Shown here in pieces: positions 1 through 7,830 of a stretch of DNA of 9,840 nt (its first letter is position 1; each line of letters opens with the position of its first letter). The stretch spans positions 1-9,840 of the forward strand of contig JAAZUV010000042.1 in the NCBI GenBank assembly GCA_018623995.1. The letters run 5' to 3'. The position numbers and the translations under genes are program-made. The DNA comes from Methanobacteriota archaeon (GTDB lineage Archaea > Thermoplasmatota > Poseidoniia > Poseidoniales > Poseidoniaceae). The notes under the pieces are model-generated. The model saw only the letters and a list, made by a program, of their open reading frames with translations. It did no database searches and was not told where the DNA came from.

Positions 1-1619
1 GCTTCTGTCTCATTATCGACTGCAGACGTTGCCTCATCGAGAATCAGCAATGGGGCATCTTTCAGTACTGCTCGAGCAATGGCGATGCGCTGACGTTGGC
101 CACCGGAGAGCCGATATCCACCTTCACCAACAAACGTATCCCATTGATTGGGGAGCGCTTCGATGAAATCAAACGCTTCAGCGGCGAGTGCCGCTTGTTT
201 GACCTCTTCATCCGTAGCATCGTTTCGTCCATATCGAATGTTCTCAATGATTGAAGTAGGAAAGAGTGTGACGTGTTGTGAGACAAGAGCAATGGAATGA
301 CGCAGCGACTCAAGAGTGTACTCTTTGATGTCGTTTCCTCCCCAAGAGATACCCCCACTGCTCGGCTCAACAAAACGTAAGAGGAATCGGGTCAGCGTGG
401 TTTTACCAGAACCGGTCGAGCCAACAACTCCTAAGGTTGTTCCTGCCTCTATTTCGACGTTGAAGTCGTTGAAAAGGGCTGAACGTTCGGGATATGCAAA
501 ACCGACATTTTCGAAGCAGATTGGTGATTGCTTCGCTATCTCTTCATCCAATACATGTTCTCCATCTGTCACCGTGCGAGGTTCATTGAGAAGCGTAAGG
601 ATACGAACCGAGGAAGCCATAGCACGTTGGTATAGGTCGAAGGTCTCACCGAGGCGAGTAAGTGGCCACAACAATCGTTGCGTCATGAATACGAGAACGG
701 AGTATGCGCCGACTGCCAATACGCCGTCCAATGCGAGGCGTCCACCGAGGAGGAGTGTTGCCGTAAATCCGGCTAAGATTGCCATTCGGATGAGTGGAAC
801 GAACGCTGCTGAAAGCCGAATTGCAGATCGATTTGCACTTCTGTATTCTTCTGAGAGAGACCGAACCCGTTCCAACTCCAACGTCTCATTGGTGAACGAT
901 TGAATTGTGGCCATTCCTGTAAGATCGTTCTCGAGCAGCGCATTCAATTGTCCTGCAGTTGCTCGAACATCGCGATATCGAACCTCGAGTTTCTTTTGGT
1001 ACAGGAAGGATCCCCAGAGGATAATAGGAATTGGCAGTACTGCAAACAGTGCAATTTCCCACGAGAGATACAAGAATACGGCACCAACAACAATCACAGT
1101 CGTTGTTACCTGCAAGAGATCGTTTGCACCTTTGTCGAGAAATCGTTCAAGTTGGTTGACATCATCGTTCATGATGGCAAGGAGATCGCCTTTCTGATGT
1201 TCATCGAACCACGTCATGGATTGGTTTTGGACGTGATCAAAGGTTGTAATCCGGAGATTGTGCTGAACTGTTTGAGCGAGATTGCGCCACAAAACCGCAT
1301 AGAAGTATTCGAACAACGATTCAAGACCCCATATCACAAATGTTGCTACAGCTAGGACAATGAGTTGATTCCAAGGGTCGATGATGCCCCATTGGGCTAA
1401 CAGAGAATCTTCCTTCTGAACGACGACGTCAACTGCAACACCGATGAGGAGAGGAGGGGCTAAATCCCAGATTTTGTTGAGAATGGAACAAAGTATGGCA
1501 AGGCGAATCTTTCCTTTTGGAGCGTCGGAACGCGAGAGGATGGTTCGTAAGGGCCTCTCAACGTCAACCATGATTGAGGCTTCTTCGATACGGTATGTGA
1601 ATTCTTGCTCATGAATCAT
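1..1619 (-). CDS. ABC exporter half-transporter (ABCB/MsbA type), 3' end cut by window edge
   Basis: A fused membrane-plus-ATPase half-transporter that should work as a dimer in the cytoplasmic membrane, exporting an unknown substrate (lipid, peptide or drug-like) by ATP hydrolysis. The frame reads open from ATG at 1619 to the window edge, giving 539 full codons; the family is usually about 580-600 residues, so only the end of the ATPase domain (including the H-loop) is missing. Residues about 35-335 are the hydrophobic ABC membrane domain, with the usual helix-loop segment ending in TWFDEHQKGDLLA near 136-148. The nucleotide-binding domain shows Walker A GSTGSGKTT (400-408), Q-loop SQH (Q448), signature LSGGQ (504-508) and Walker B LLILDEATSA with the catalytic Glu at 529, so it looks active. 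The start is supported by AAGGA five bases upstream. It is divergent from GGGP synthase with only about 50 bp between. The substrate cannot be told from sequence. Confidence 0.93.
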   Translation of the reverse strand, partial: MIHEQEFTYRIEEASIMVDVERPLRTILSRSDAPKGKIRLAILCSILNKIWDLAPPLLIGVAVDVVVQKEDSLLAQWGIIDPWNQLIVLAVATFVIWGLESLFEYFYAVLWRNLAQTVQHNLRITTFDHVQNQSMTWFDEHQKGDLLAIMNDDVNQLERFLDKGANDLLQVTTTVIVVGAVFLYLSWEIALFAVLPIPIILWGSFLYQKKLEVRYRDVRATAGQLNALLENDLTGMATIQSFTNETLELERVRSLSEEYRSANRSAIRLSAAFVPLIRMAILAGFTATLLLGGRLALDGVLAVGAYSVLVFMTQRLLWPLTRLGETFDLYQRAMASSVRILTLLNEPRTVTDGEHVLDEEIAKQSPICFENVGFAYPERSALFNDFNVEIEAGTTLGVVGSTGSGKTTLTRFLLRFVEPSSGGISWGGNDIKEYTLESLRHSIALVSQHVTLFPTSIIENIRYGRNDATDEEVKQAALAAEAFDFIEALPNQWDTFVGEGGYRLSGGQRQRIAIARAVLKDAPLLILDEATSAVDNETE

Positions 1620-1624
1620 GAAAT

Positions 1625-1629
1625 TCCTT
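1625..1629 (-). promoter_or_regulatory. Ribosome binding site of the ABC exporter
   Basis: On the minus strand AAGGA lies five bases before the ATG at 1619. This supports that start over the in-frame ATG 16 codons downstream. Confidence 0.5.
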
Positions 1630-1660
1630 AACAACTCTCTGCTACACACTCCCATCAACG

Positions 1661-1665
1661 GGTGG
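1661..1665 (+). promoter_or_regulatory. Ribosome binding site deciding the GGGP synthase start
   Basis: GGTGG lies five bases before the ATG at 1671. A nearly identical GGTGG plus short spacer precedes ftsY in this window. The motif overlaps an in-frame GTG at 1662, so that GTG is more likely part of the binding site than the start codon. Confidence 0.45.
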
Positions 1666-1670
1666 ATGGA

Positions 1671-2468
1671 ATGTGGATGCATGACGAGCCAATGCTATCT
1701 CGAGACGGGTCTCGAACGAAGCACATAACGCTCATCGATCCGGACAAACAATCTCCAGAAGTTGCAGCACAACGTGCACTTGTAGCTGTCGAGTGTGGCA
1801 CATCTGCTATTTTTGTGGGTGGGTCAACAGACACTGGCAGCAACATTGTTGATGCAACCTGTGCATCCATTCAGGAAGCGCTTGAACTTGCTATATTCGC
1901 AGCCAGCCAACATCCTGATGCTGATGAAGAAATGTGGAACATTCCAGTGATTCTGTTCCCCGGCGGAGCCCACGCCATGTCTGCAAAGGCCGATGGAATT
2001 CTGTTCATGATGTTGATGAACAGTACCTCACGTCGCTTCCTAATCGAAGAGCAACTTATTGGAGCCCCTTACATTGCTCAAGCAGGTCTTCAAACCATTC
2101 CAACCGGGTACATTGTTTGTGCTCCAGGAGGCGCAGTTGGTGAAGTCGGACAAGCGGACCTGATTCACCCAGACGACTCAAAACTCGTTTCAGCATACTG
2201 CCAAACAGCCGAAATGTATGGTTTCTCAACCGTGTATCTTGAAGCAGGCTCTGGTGCATCATCACCGGTTTCACTGGATCTCATCAAGACAGCAAAATCA
2301 TCCATGGACTGCACACTTCTTGTTGGTGGAGGAATACGTACTCCAGAACAAATGAAAGCTGCTGCAGATGCAGGAGCAGATTACATTGTTACTGGAACAA
2401 TTACTGAAGAATTTGATGATCTACAAGTACTGAAAGAGCGACTACAATCACTCATCAGTGTTCTCTGA
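1671..2468 (+). CDS. Geranylgeranylglyceryl phosphate synthase (GGGP synthase, PcrB-like family)
   Basis: Cytosolic TIM-barrel prenyltransferase joining geranylgeranyl diphosphate to sn-glycerol 1-phosphate, the first committed step of archaeal ether-lipid synthesis. At about 265 residues it fits the longer archaeal group of the family. Visible family motifs, numbered from ATG 1671: HITLIDPDK (18-26), the first-strand phosphate and Mg binding region; VGGST (49-53); ILFPGG (94-99); YLEAGSGA (189-196), the signature glycerol-phosphate loop; VGGGIR (218-223) and the final barrel motif ADAGADYIVTGT (232-243). All are intact. ATG 1671 is chosen because GGTGG lies five bases upstream; GTG 1662 would add three residues and ATG 1692 is also in frame. 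The 3' end overlaps the convergent coiled-coil gene by 21 bp. The gene is divergent from an ABC exporter; no functional link is proven. Confidence 0.93.
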   Translation: MWMHDEPMLSRDGSRTKHITLIDPDKQSPEVAAQRALVAVECGTSAIFVGGSTDTGSNIVDATCASIQEALELAIFAASQHPDADEEMWNIPVILFPGGAHAMSAKADGILFMMLMNSTSRRFLIEEQLIGAPYIAQAGLQTIPTGYIVCAPGGAVGEVGQADLIHPDDSKLVSAYCQTAEMYGFSTVYLEAGSGASSPVSLDLIKTAKSSMDCTLLVGGGIRTPEQMKAAADAGADYIVTGTITEEFDDLQVLKERLQSLISVL

Positions 2469-3728
2469 TTCATCTTCAAAGAGAACAGGATCTCCACTAC
2501 CGCCAGGCGAAGGTGGGCGAACATCATCCACATCCATTCCTTGAGGTAGTTCAGATTCCTCAATACCCAAATCAACGGTTCCACCTTCTGCAAGGTTACG
2601 CATATCATCAGCATCAGGTGTTGAAAGCGTACGTTCAACATCAGGACTGTTCGCATACGCTTCTCGCTTGGCTTCTCGGGCATCATGACCACGTACCAAG
2701 GAAAGGGAGTCAGCAAAGACACGTCCGACAACTTCACGCGTTCGCTCACCGCGACGGACACTGGTTACCTCTTGCATAGCAACAGCGTTCTGAGATTCCA
2801 ATTCACGGATTTCAGCAACACGGTCTGTAAGAGCCGCCTCAAGATCGGTAATGGTGAGCGACATCTGTTGGATGCGCTCATCGCGCTCGAACACATCGGT
2901 GTGAAGACGTCGTTCACGTCGACGCAACGACTCGTATTCGCGGTTTCGCTCGAGGAGTCTTCGCTTCATTTCTTCGATTTGTTCCACCAAGTAGTCGTGC
3001 TCAGCGGAAACAGAGCGTGGGCCTTGCATGACACGTTCGAGTTGCTCTTCAAGGTCAGCAAGCCGCTTATCGCGGGCATCGAGAAGCCCACGCATCCGAT
3101 CAGCAATATCACGCAAGCGCTGACGTTCTTCTTCCAAAGCATTGTTAGCAGCAACTTCCGCATCGTATTGAGCAGATTTTTCTTCAAGCTGATGTTTCAA
3201 AGAGCGAACTTCATCCGCGGTAACCGAGGTAAGCCCCGCATCTGCGGCCTTTTCTAAGGCCTCAACCATGAGCCCCATACGACCCTCCATTTCTGCAATG
3301 ACTTCATCTTGCGAAACACTCAGCGTCCTCAATTGTTCGACTTCTTCATGAAGAGCGTCTTGTTGTTCCTTGGACAAGGACGAGGCTTGGGCATCGAGCT
3401 CTTGTCGAGTATCATTCAACAATCGATCAAGGTGGACAATACGTGCTTCCGCCTCTTTCAACTGCTCTTCGGATTCGTGAAGGCGTTGAATCTCAGGAGC
3501 AACCTCGTCTTCGCGCTCAGCGAGATCGAGTTCCAAGACTCGTAGCCGTTGCTTGATTGTGACAACTTCATCGTTGCGACGCCCAAGCTCATCCCAAGCG
3601 ATCAAGACCTCTTCAACAAGTTGATCAATCGGGTAACTTTTCAGCATCCCTTCAAGAGCAGCTCTGTCGTTTCCAGAACTGGTTGTTGAACCTCGAGAGG
3701 CATCTGGGTTCGGAGCGCCAAGCGTCAT
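2448..3728 (-). CDS. Long coiled-coil protein with acidic C-terminal tail, downstream of the actin gene
   Basis: I do not recognise a named family for this 426-residue protein. Residues 1-27 are Ser/Gly/Pro-rich and probably disordered. Residues 28-50 form a short helical block (MLKSYPIDQLVEEVLIAWDE). About 48-325 is almost unbroken heptad-like sequence rich in Glu, Arg, Leu and Gln, with breaks near 163-172 (AGLTSVTADE) and 234-243 (QGPRSVSAEH), so it should be a long, segmented coiled-coil rod. About 326-360 is basic (RRGERTREVVGRV), and 361-426 is acidic with a Pro/Gly/Ser linker, ending ESENTDE. There is no signal peptide or membrane segment, so it is probably cytoplasmic. ATG 3728 is the farthest plausible start, since an in-frame stop lies seven codons upstream. 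It follows the MamK-like actin gene on the same strand after 92 bp (95 counting to the actin stop), suggesting a partner of that filament. An SMC-like or bacterial-cytoskeleton-like scaffold is an alternative. It lacks Walker motifs, so it is not an SMC ATPase. Confidence 0.85.
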   Translation of the reverse strand: MTLGAPNPDASRGSTTSSGNDRAALEGMLKSYPIDQLVEEVLIAWDELGRRNDEVVTIKQRLRVLELDLAEREDEVAPEIQRLHESEEQLKEAEARIVHLDRLLNDTRQELDAQASSLSKEQQDALHEEVEQLRTLSVSQDEVIAEMEGRMGLMVEALEKAADAGLTSVTADEVRSLKHQLEEKSAQYDAEVAANNALEEERQRLRDIADRMRGLLDARDKRLADLEEQLERVMQGPRSVSAEHDYLVEQIEEMKRRLLERNREYESLRRRERRLHTDVFERDERIQQMSLTITDLEAALTDRVAEIRELESQNAVAMQEVTSVRRGERTREVVGRVFADSLSLVRGHDAREAKREAYANSPDVERTLSTPDADDMRNLAEGGTVDLGIEESELPQGMDVDDVRPPSPGGSGDPVLFEDESENTDE

Positions 3729-3796
3729 ACAGGGAACTATCGAACCTCAACCACTCTTGAACCTTCCCTGTGAATCAGGGCATTAGGCGCCTGATT
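3729..3796 (-). promoter_or_regulatory. Leader of the coiled-coil gene with overlapping inverted repeats
   Basis: On the minus strand the transcript would carry four segments: A at 3796-3790 (AAUCAGG), B at 3780-3773 (CCCUGAUU), C at 3771-3764 (ACAGGGAA) and D at 3736-3729 (UUCCCUGU). A pairs with B over 7 bp. C pairs with D over 8 bp, ending flush against the AUG at 3728. B can instead pair with C (CCCUG with CAGGG, five-base loop). Such mutually exclusive pairing is the layout of a leader switch, but stems are short and the function is inferred. No T-tract follows on this strand. Confidence 0.35.
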
Positions 3797-3820
3797 TTGG
3801 TGTTGCTTGAATAAACCAAA

Positions 3821-4825
3821 TCAGTTGATGGAGGTGTACATGTCGTCTGGCATCTCACCTGCGAGCATGAGTGCACCTTCAGCGACCTTTTCCAATGGGT
3901 TTTCAACGCACCAAACGTTGACATCACCAATATCGGAGATTTCTCGAGCAACTCTTTCTGCAAGTCCTTCGATCAAGGAACCTCCACCAGAGAGGATGAT
4001 GTTGTTTCGCAGAACTGGTTGGTACTCAGGATCTGCTTCAGCGACGATGCGCTTGATGGCGTTACCGACCTTAGGGACCAAGAGTTCACATGCCTCTTGA
4101 ATGAGGTCGCCAATGTCGACATTCTGGCTCTTACCATCAACGGAGAGTGAAACCTCAACGGTTCGAACGTCGCCGCCGACGTAGGAAGATTCTTCCTTCC
4201 ACTTTCGGACCATGTCCTTGGTAATTTGTGCTCCTGTGAACTTCTTTGCAATGAGGTTCTTTAGTTCAAGATCAAGCCAATCTCCTGCTTCTTGGATGGT
4301 GACTTGATCTTCATCGGTTGGGAATGTTCCGTGAATTCGAGCAATGTCTGTTGTACCAGCGCCGATGTCGACGACGATGGAGCCACCGATTTCACCGATT
4401 GCAAAGGCTGTTGCAAATGGTTCGGTAACGACCATGATTGCGTTGACTTGACCACGTAGGGTTGCTACAAGGTTGCTCTTGTCGGTAAACGAAACGTGAC
4501 TTGGTGAGCAAATGACGCCAAAGACCTCGTCGAATTCTTCCGGATCGACAGTTTCAATGAGGTGAGATACGAAGGCCTTTGCAGCAGCAAGATTTGCTTC
4601 ATCGTCTTGAGCAACACCGGCTGCCATTGGGCGGTAGAGGTTGCAAGCAAGTTTGTTCTTGAGTGCATCAGCGCCGAAGAGAACGTCACGCTTGAGGAAG
4701 TTTCGTGCTACGGGGTCTTTTGGTCGTCCAACCACAGTTTCAACAGAGTGCATGGCACCTGCGCTTGAAGCAATGGTTGACTGAAACGTTCCTAGGTCAA
4801 TTCCAACATATAATCGTCCGCTCAT
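3821..4825 (-). CDS. MamK/MreB-like actin-family ATPase
   Basis: Prokaryotic actin homologue expected to polymerise into ATP-dependent cytoplasmic filaments. Numbered from ATG 4825 (334 residues, the usual MreB/MamK size), it has phosphate-1 loop VGIDLGTFQST (7-17), the connect-region Glu in TEPFATAFAIG (E135), phosphate-2 loop VVDIGAGTTDIA (151-162) and adenosine motif NNIILSGGGSLIEGL (274-288). From memory, VVGRPKDPVAR, the DEDQVTIQEAG segment, the SYVGG...VSLSVDGK stretch and the C-terminal GDVNVWCVENP...GEMP resemble magnetosome actin MamK more than MreB or crenactin. There is no membrane-binding helix or loop I can see. The start is ATG 4825, with GAAGGTG six bases upstream; GTG 4834 would add three residues but overlaps this site. 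The gene precedes a coiled-coil gene on the same strand. No other magnetosome-like genes are in the window, so a magnetosome role is not implied. Confidence 0.9.
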   Translation of the reverse strand: MSGRLYVGIDLGTFQSTIASSAGAMHSVETVVGRPKDPVARNFLKRDVLFGADALKNKLACNLYRPMAAGVAQDDEANLAAAKAFVSHLIETVDPEEFDEVFGVICSPSHVSFTDKSNLVATLRGQVNAIMVVTEPFATAFAIGEIGGSIVVDIGAGTTDIARIHGTFPTDEDQVTIQEAGDWLDLELKNLIAKKFTGAQITKDMVRKWKEESSYVGGDVRTVEVSLSVDGKSQNVDIGDLIQEACELLVPKVGNAIKRIVAEADPEYQPVLRNNIILSGGGSLIEGLAERVAREISDIGDVNVWCVENPLEKVAEGALMLAGEMPDDMYTSIN

Positions 4826-4831
4826 CTTGAA

Positions 4832-4838
4832 CACCTTC
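4832..4838 (-). promoter_or_regulatory. Ribosome binding site of the actin gene
   Basis: Minus-strand GAAGGTG sits six bases before ATG 4825. It overlaps the in-frame GTG at 4834, which argues for the ATG as the true start. Confidence 0.5.
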
Positions 4839-4867
4839 TCGGATAAACCACCGTGGATGCCATAAGG

Positions 4868-4887
4868 TTTGAAGATAGCCCTTCAAA
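4868..4887. repeat. Short inverted repeat between the protease and actin genes
   Basis: TTTGAAG and CTTCAAA form a perfect 7-bp inverted repeat around a six-base loop, about 26 bp after the protease stop and about 43 bp before the actin start. On the minus transcript it is preceded by a T-rich stretch but not followed by a T-tract, so it is not a classic intrinsic terminator. It could aid 3'-end formation, be an operator, or mean nothing. Confidence 0.3.
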
Positions 4888-4912
4888 ACAATGAAGAATT
4901 TCAACTCAATTT

Positions 4913-7786
4913 TCACACGTGCCGGGACCTTCGGAGCACAAATTGAGCGATGAGAGAAATGACAATTGCGGCGATGACAGAAGACCACAGTGCAGCATTC
5001 AACCATGAGCTGGCACGTTTCTTCTCTTCTTGAATCGGCTGCGAAACGTGGATTGTAATCTGCTCAGATGTGTAATCCGTCGATGCGGGAACCGTCCACG
5101 AACTGGAATTCAAATCGATGGCGACAATTTCAACCGTCCAATTTCCTGTTGCACTCAACGGAAAGAAATCCTGACTCACATTCACCGAACACGTATTCCA
5201 AGCATCATCAACAACAAGCATTGTGCAGACGTTTACAGTGCCTGCCGGCGGGCTAAGCCGTTCAAGAACAATCGTCACATTCACCGGATCCTTATCGAGG
5301 ATCGAAAAGAGAATAGATATGGTTTCGTTGTCATGATTCTGCAGCGAGATTTCATCTAAAAACACCCGAGGAGCATCGTTTTGTTGCGCACACCCTAGTT
5401 GCGTCACCGGAACATCGGGAGGCGTCATCAGACAATCATCGAAGTTGTCTTCGATGCCGTCTTCATCGAGATCATCGATACAACCATCCTTGTCAATATC
5501 CCAGTCAAGGGCGCTAACGAAAGGACACAGATCGTCTTCGTACGGTACACCATCTCCATCTGCATCGGAGTGATTCAATGGGTCGAGTTCAACACCACGG
5601 ACAGCAAGACCGAATCCGAGTCGATCGCCTTCGATACCCAACGTACCGGGTAGATTTCCAGGCGTCACATAGCGCCCCGTGACAATGACATCGACATACT
5701 CAATTCCGTTGAGCGTTTCTTCATCGAGATGAACGCCGACGGTGGTTTCATTCGTTGCTGGGAAAGCTGTGGTGTTGAGGTGGTCAGCAAAATCATAGTA
5801 CAGCATCGAACGACCATCGCTTCGATAACTTTCACCCACAGCAAATCGACCATCGGGTAAACGAACCATGAGTTGAACGTCGTCAACGAGATGCGGCTCC
5901 GGTTTTGCTTGTACGGACAACCGTACATCAAGCGCCTCATCACCGTTGAGGATGAAACGTTGCTGGAAGACATCGTTTGTTGCAAGGAACGGCCCGACTG
6001 CACCCTCACCATCCCAACTGTTCTCCATGAGATATTCGATTGGTTGCGATGCCCCGATTCGCCCTTCGAAATGTTCGGAAGGGCTACCCTCCGCTAACCG
6101 ATAGGAGTCATGAATCCAAACATTGGAAATTGGCCGTTCGCCATCAGCGGAGGGTAATACTAGACGTTCGAAATTGATAATTTCGCTCAGATTGAGTATG
6201 CCCCACCCGTCGTACACATTCGGAGCACCGGCCCCTCCGTCTCCTCCATTTCGATGCGCCTCACTCAGTGATGTTGCAGAGAGCGAAAGGAGAGCCCTCA
6301 TCATTGGTGCAGACGGCGTGAATCCATCTCCGAGTAGGATGTTGTTTTGTGATATATCGGTCTCAAACCATGGCGCCCGATCCGCCAATGAATGCTCAGC
6401 CAGCGTCTCATTGTGCCCTGTTAGCCAACCTTCCTGGACCATTTGTTGAATCACACTTGCGTACGCTGCAGCCATTGGCGTAGACATGCTGGTCCCGCTC
6501 AATGTATGCTGTCCTGAGTTGTACGTATCTGGAGAGCCGTCCGATCGAGCAGAGACAATCGATACCCCTGGGGCGAGGGCGAAGATACCGCGGGTTTCGG
6601 CATCGGTTGGTCCATGGACAGATGACATCCACCGTTCAGTTTCGGCATCCTTTGTGGTTGCGCCGATGGCGATAACGTTCCTAGCATTGGCCGGCTCAAG
6701 AACCAAGCCTCCGTTGTTTCCAGGTGCAATCAAAGGCAACGTCCACGGAAATTCACGTGTGAAGGCATCAAAATCGCCAGACCTTAGGGTGTAATCCGTG
6801 GTATCATCTCCCCATGAATTGGAATGGAGATATCCGCCATACAAGGCCGATTCAGCGAGTAACAGATCGACGTCTGGGGGTTGCCAGCCTTGTTCGGATA
6901 CAATGTCTTGAACGACCAATTGGGTTCCATAACCGAGGGACATGATTGAGGACGGAATGCTGTCTTGAATCGCTGTTGCGATAGGATGGCAACCAAGGAT
7001 TCCTGCGGTGTGCGTGCCATGACGATAATCTGCGTGGCCTGAACTGTCCCAAGCATCGATGGTTGTGTTTACATGCAACAGCTTCCGATGCTCGAGACCG
7101 ATCGACTCATTGGAGATGTTCCGGAAACAGGAATGGTCGGAATCAATACCCGTATCTGCAACACCGATCACAACCCCAGACCCGTTGAGTCCAAACGTCC
7201 AACCAGCCGGGTATGTTTCAGTGGCAGATCCAGAGAGAATTGCCCCAGAATCGAGATTTCGGCCACCTGTAGGTAACGTTGGCTCCAGCCAAAGGACACC
7301 GTCAATGTTGGCAAACCATTCGATATTCAGGTTGGAGTTCCATGTTATCTCGGTGGATGGCAAATAGCCATCATTAACTGAGCCTGGATGGCTGTTTTCG
7401 ATTTGTTGGATTCGCTCATGAATATCAGCGATAACGCTGGATGGTAGTCCTGGCTCAAGAACAACCCGGACCGTTTGCCCCTCAAGTGGGAGCGATTTCC
7501 ATACTGCCTTTTCAGCATCGAATTCACCGGCGGTTGGATGATGCGCCTCCAATTCTAATTTCCAAACGAGCAGTTCAGATGCAGAAATCGAACGTAGCGG
7601 CGTGTAACCAAAATCGCTCAACATATCCCAATCCGATTGTCCCCACACTTGACCTTCTGGAAGCAGGAGAAGTACTTCTTCACCAGAGTAGACCACCTCC
7701 TCATTCACATCTTCGAGTGGGAGAGGCGCAGCGAGGAGGAGTACTGCTAAGAGAAGACTTCGCACATGCTTATGCTGCTCTTCCAC
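4913..7786 (-). CDS. Secreted, membrane-anchored subtilisin-like serine protease (peptidase S8) with thrombospondin type 3-like repeats
   Basis: An extracellular S8 endopeptidase of about 957 residues. Numbered from GTG 7786, the catalytic triad is complete: Asp211 in VIGVADTGID, His256 in HGTHTAG and Ser433 in LSGTSMSTPMAA, with oxyanion Asn357 in LIAPGNNGG. The N-terminus has a signal-like core (SLLLAVLLLAAPLPL), followed by a roughly 170-residue prodomain-like region. After the catalytic domain comes a beta-rich region (about 540-735), then Asp-rich calcium-binding repeats (DADGDGVPYEDD and DIDKDGCIDD...DEDGIEDN, about 741-783), a Cys-containing domain and a final hydrophobic helix (about 931-951) followed by RRSRHV, which should anchor it outside with a short basic cytoplasmic tail. 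The start is uncertain: TTG 7822 and GTG 7765 are in frame, but GTG 7786 or 7765 gives the best signal peptide. At least 13 N-X-S/T sequons suggest glycosylation. Likely role: degrading external protein or maturing surface proteins; the substrate is unknown. Confidence 0.92.
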   Translation of the reverse strand: MEEQHKHVRSLLLAVLLLAAPLPLEDVNEEVVYSGEEVLLLLPEGQVWGQSDWDMLSDFGYTPLRSISASELLVWKLELEAHHPTAGEFDAEKAVWKSLPLEGQTVRVVLEPGLPSSVIADIHERIQQIENSHPGSVNDGYLPSTEITWNSNLNIEWFANIDGVLWLEPTLPTGGRNLDSGAILSGSATETYPAGWTFGLNGSGVVIGVADTGIDSDHSCFRNISNESIGLEHRKLLHVNTTIDAWDSSGHADYRHGTHTAGILGCHPIATAIQDSIPSSIMSLGYGTQLVVQDIVSEQGWQPPDVDLLLAESALYGGYLHSNSWGDDTTDYTLRSGDFDAFTREFPWTLPLIAPGNNGGLVLEPANARNVIAIGATTKDAETERWMSSVHGPTDAETRGIFALAPGVSIVSARSDGSPDTYNSGQHTLSGTSMSTPMAAAYASVIQQMVQEGWLTGHNETLAEHSLADRAPWFETDISQNNILLGDGFTPSAPMMRALLSLSATSLSEAHRNGGDGGAGAPNVYDGWGILNLSEIINFERLVLPSADGERPISNVWIHDSYRLAEGSPSEHFEGRIGASQPIEYLMENSWDGEGAVGPFLATNDVFQQRFILNGDEALDVRLSVQAKPEPHLVDDVQLMVRLPDGRFAVGESYRSDGRSMLYYDFADHLNTTAFPATNETTVGVHLDEETLNGIEYVDVIVTGRYVTPGNLPGTLGIEGDRLGFGLAVRGVELDPLNHSDADGDGVPYEDDLCPFVSALDWDIDKDGCIDDLDEDGIEDNFDDCLMTPPDVPVTQLGCAQQNDAPRVFLDEISLQNHDNETISILFSILDKDPVNVTIVLERLSPPAGTVNVCTMLVVDDAWNTCSVNVSQDFFPLSATGNWTVEIVAIDLNSSSWTVPASTDYTSEQITIHVSQPIQEEKKRASSWLNAALWSSVIAAIVISLIAQFVLRRSRHV

Positions 7787-7830
7787 GTTGATGAAACACG
7801 CGATGCACTCGCCAACTCTCAACCATCGCG

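Noticed and set aside
316..903. Long open plus-strand frame of about 195 codons
   Set aside because: It lies wholly antisense to the ABC exporter, whose domain motifs are intact in the opposite strand; the product is low-complexity Ser/Arg-rich with no recognisable fold.
2685..3257. Plus-strand open frame of 190 codons inside the coiled-coil gene
   Set aside because: Shadow of the Glu/Arg/Leu-rich heptads; the minus-strand frame is longer and has coherent coiled-coil composition.
3773..3800. Inverted repeat followed by TTTT as a plus-strand intrinsic terminator
   Set aside because: No plus-strand gene ends nearby, and the flanking genes both read minus; the symmetry is better treated as part of the minus-strand leader.
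7787..7822. TTG 7822 as the protease start
   Set aside because: It would place 12 extra residues with Cys and charge before the signal peptide and would leave too little room from the TATA-like element; GTG 7786 or 7765 gives a normal signal sequence.
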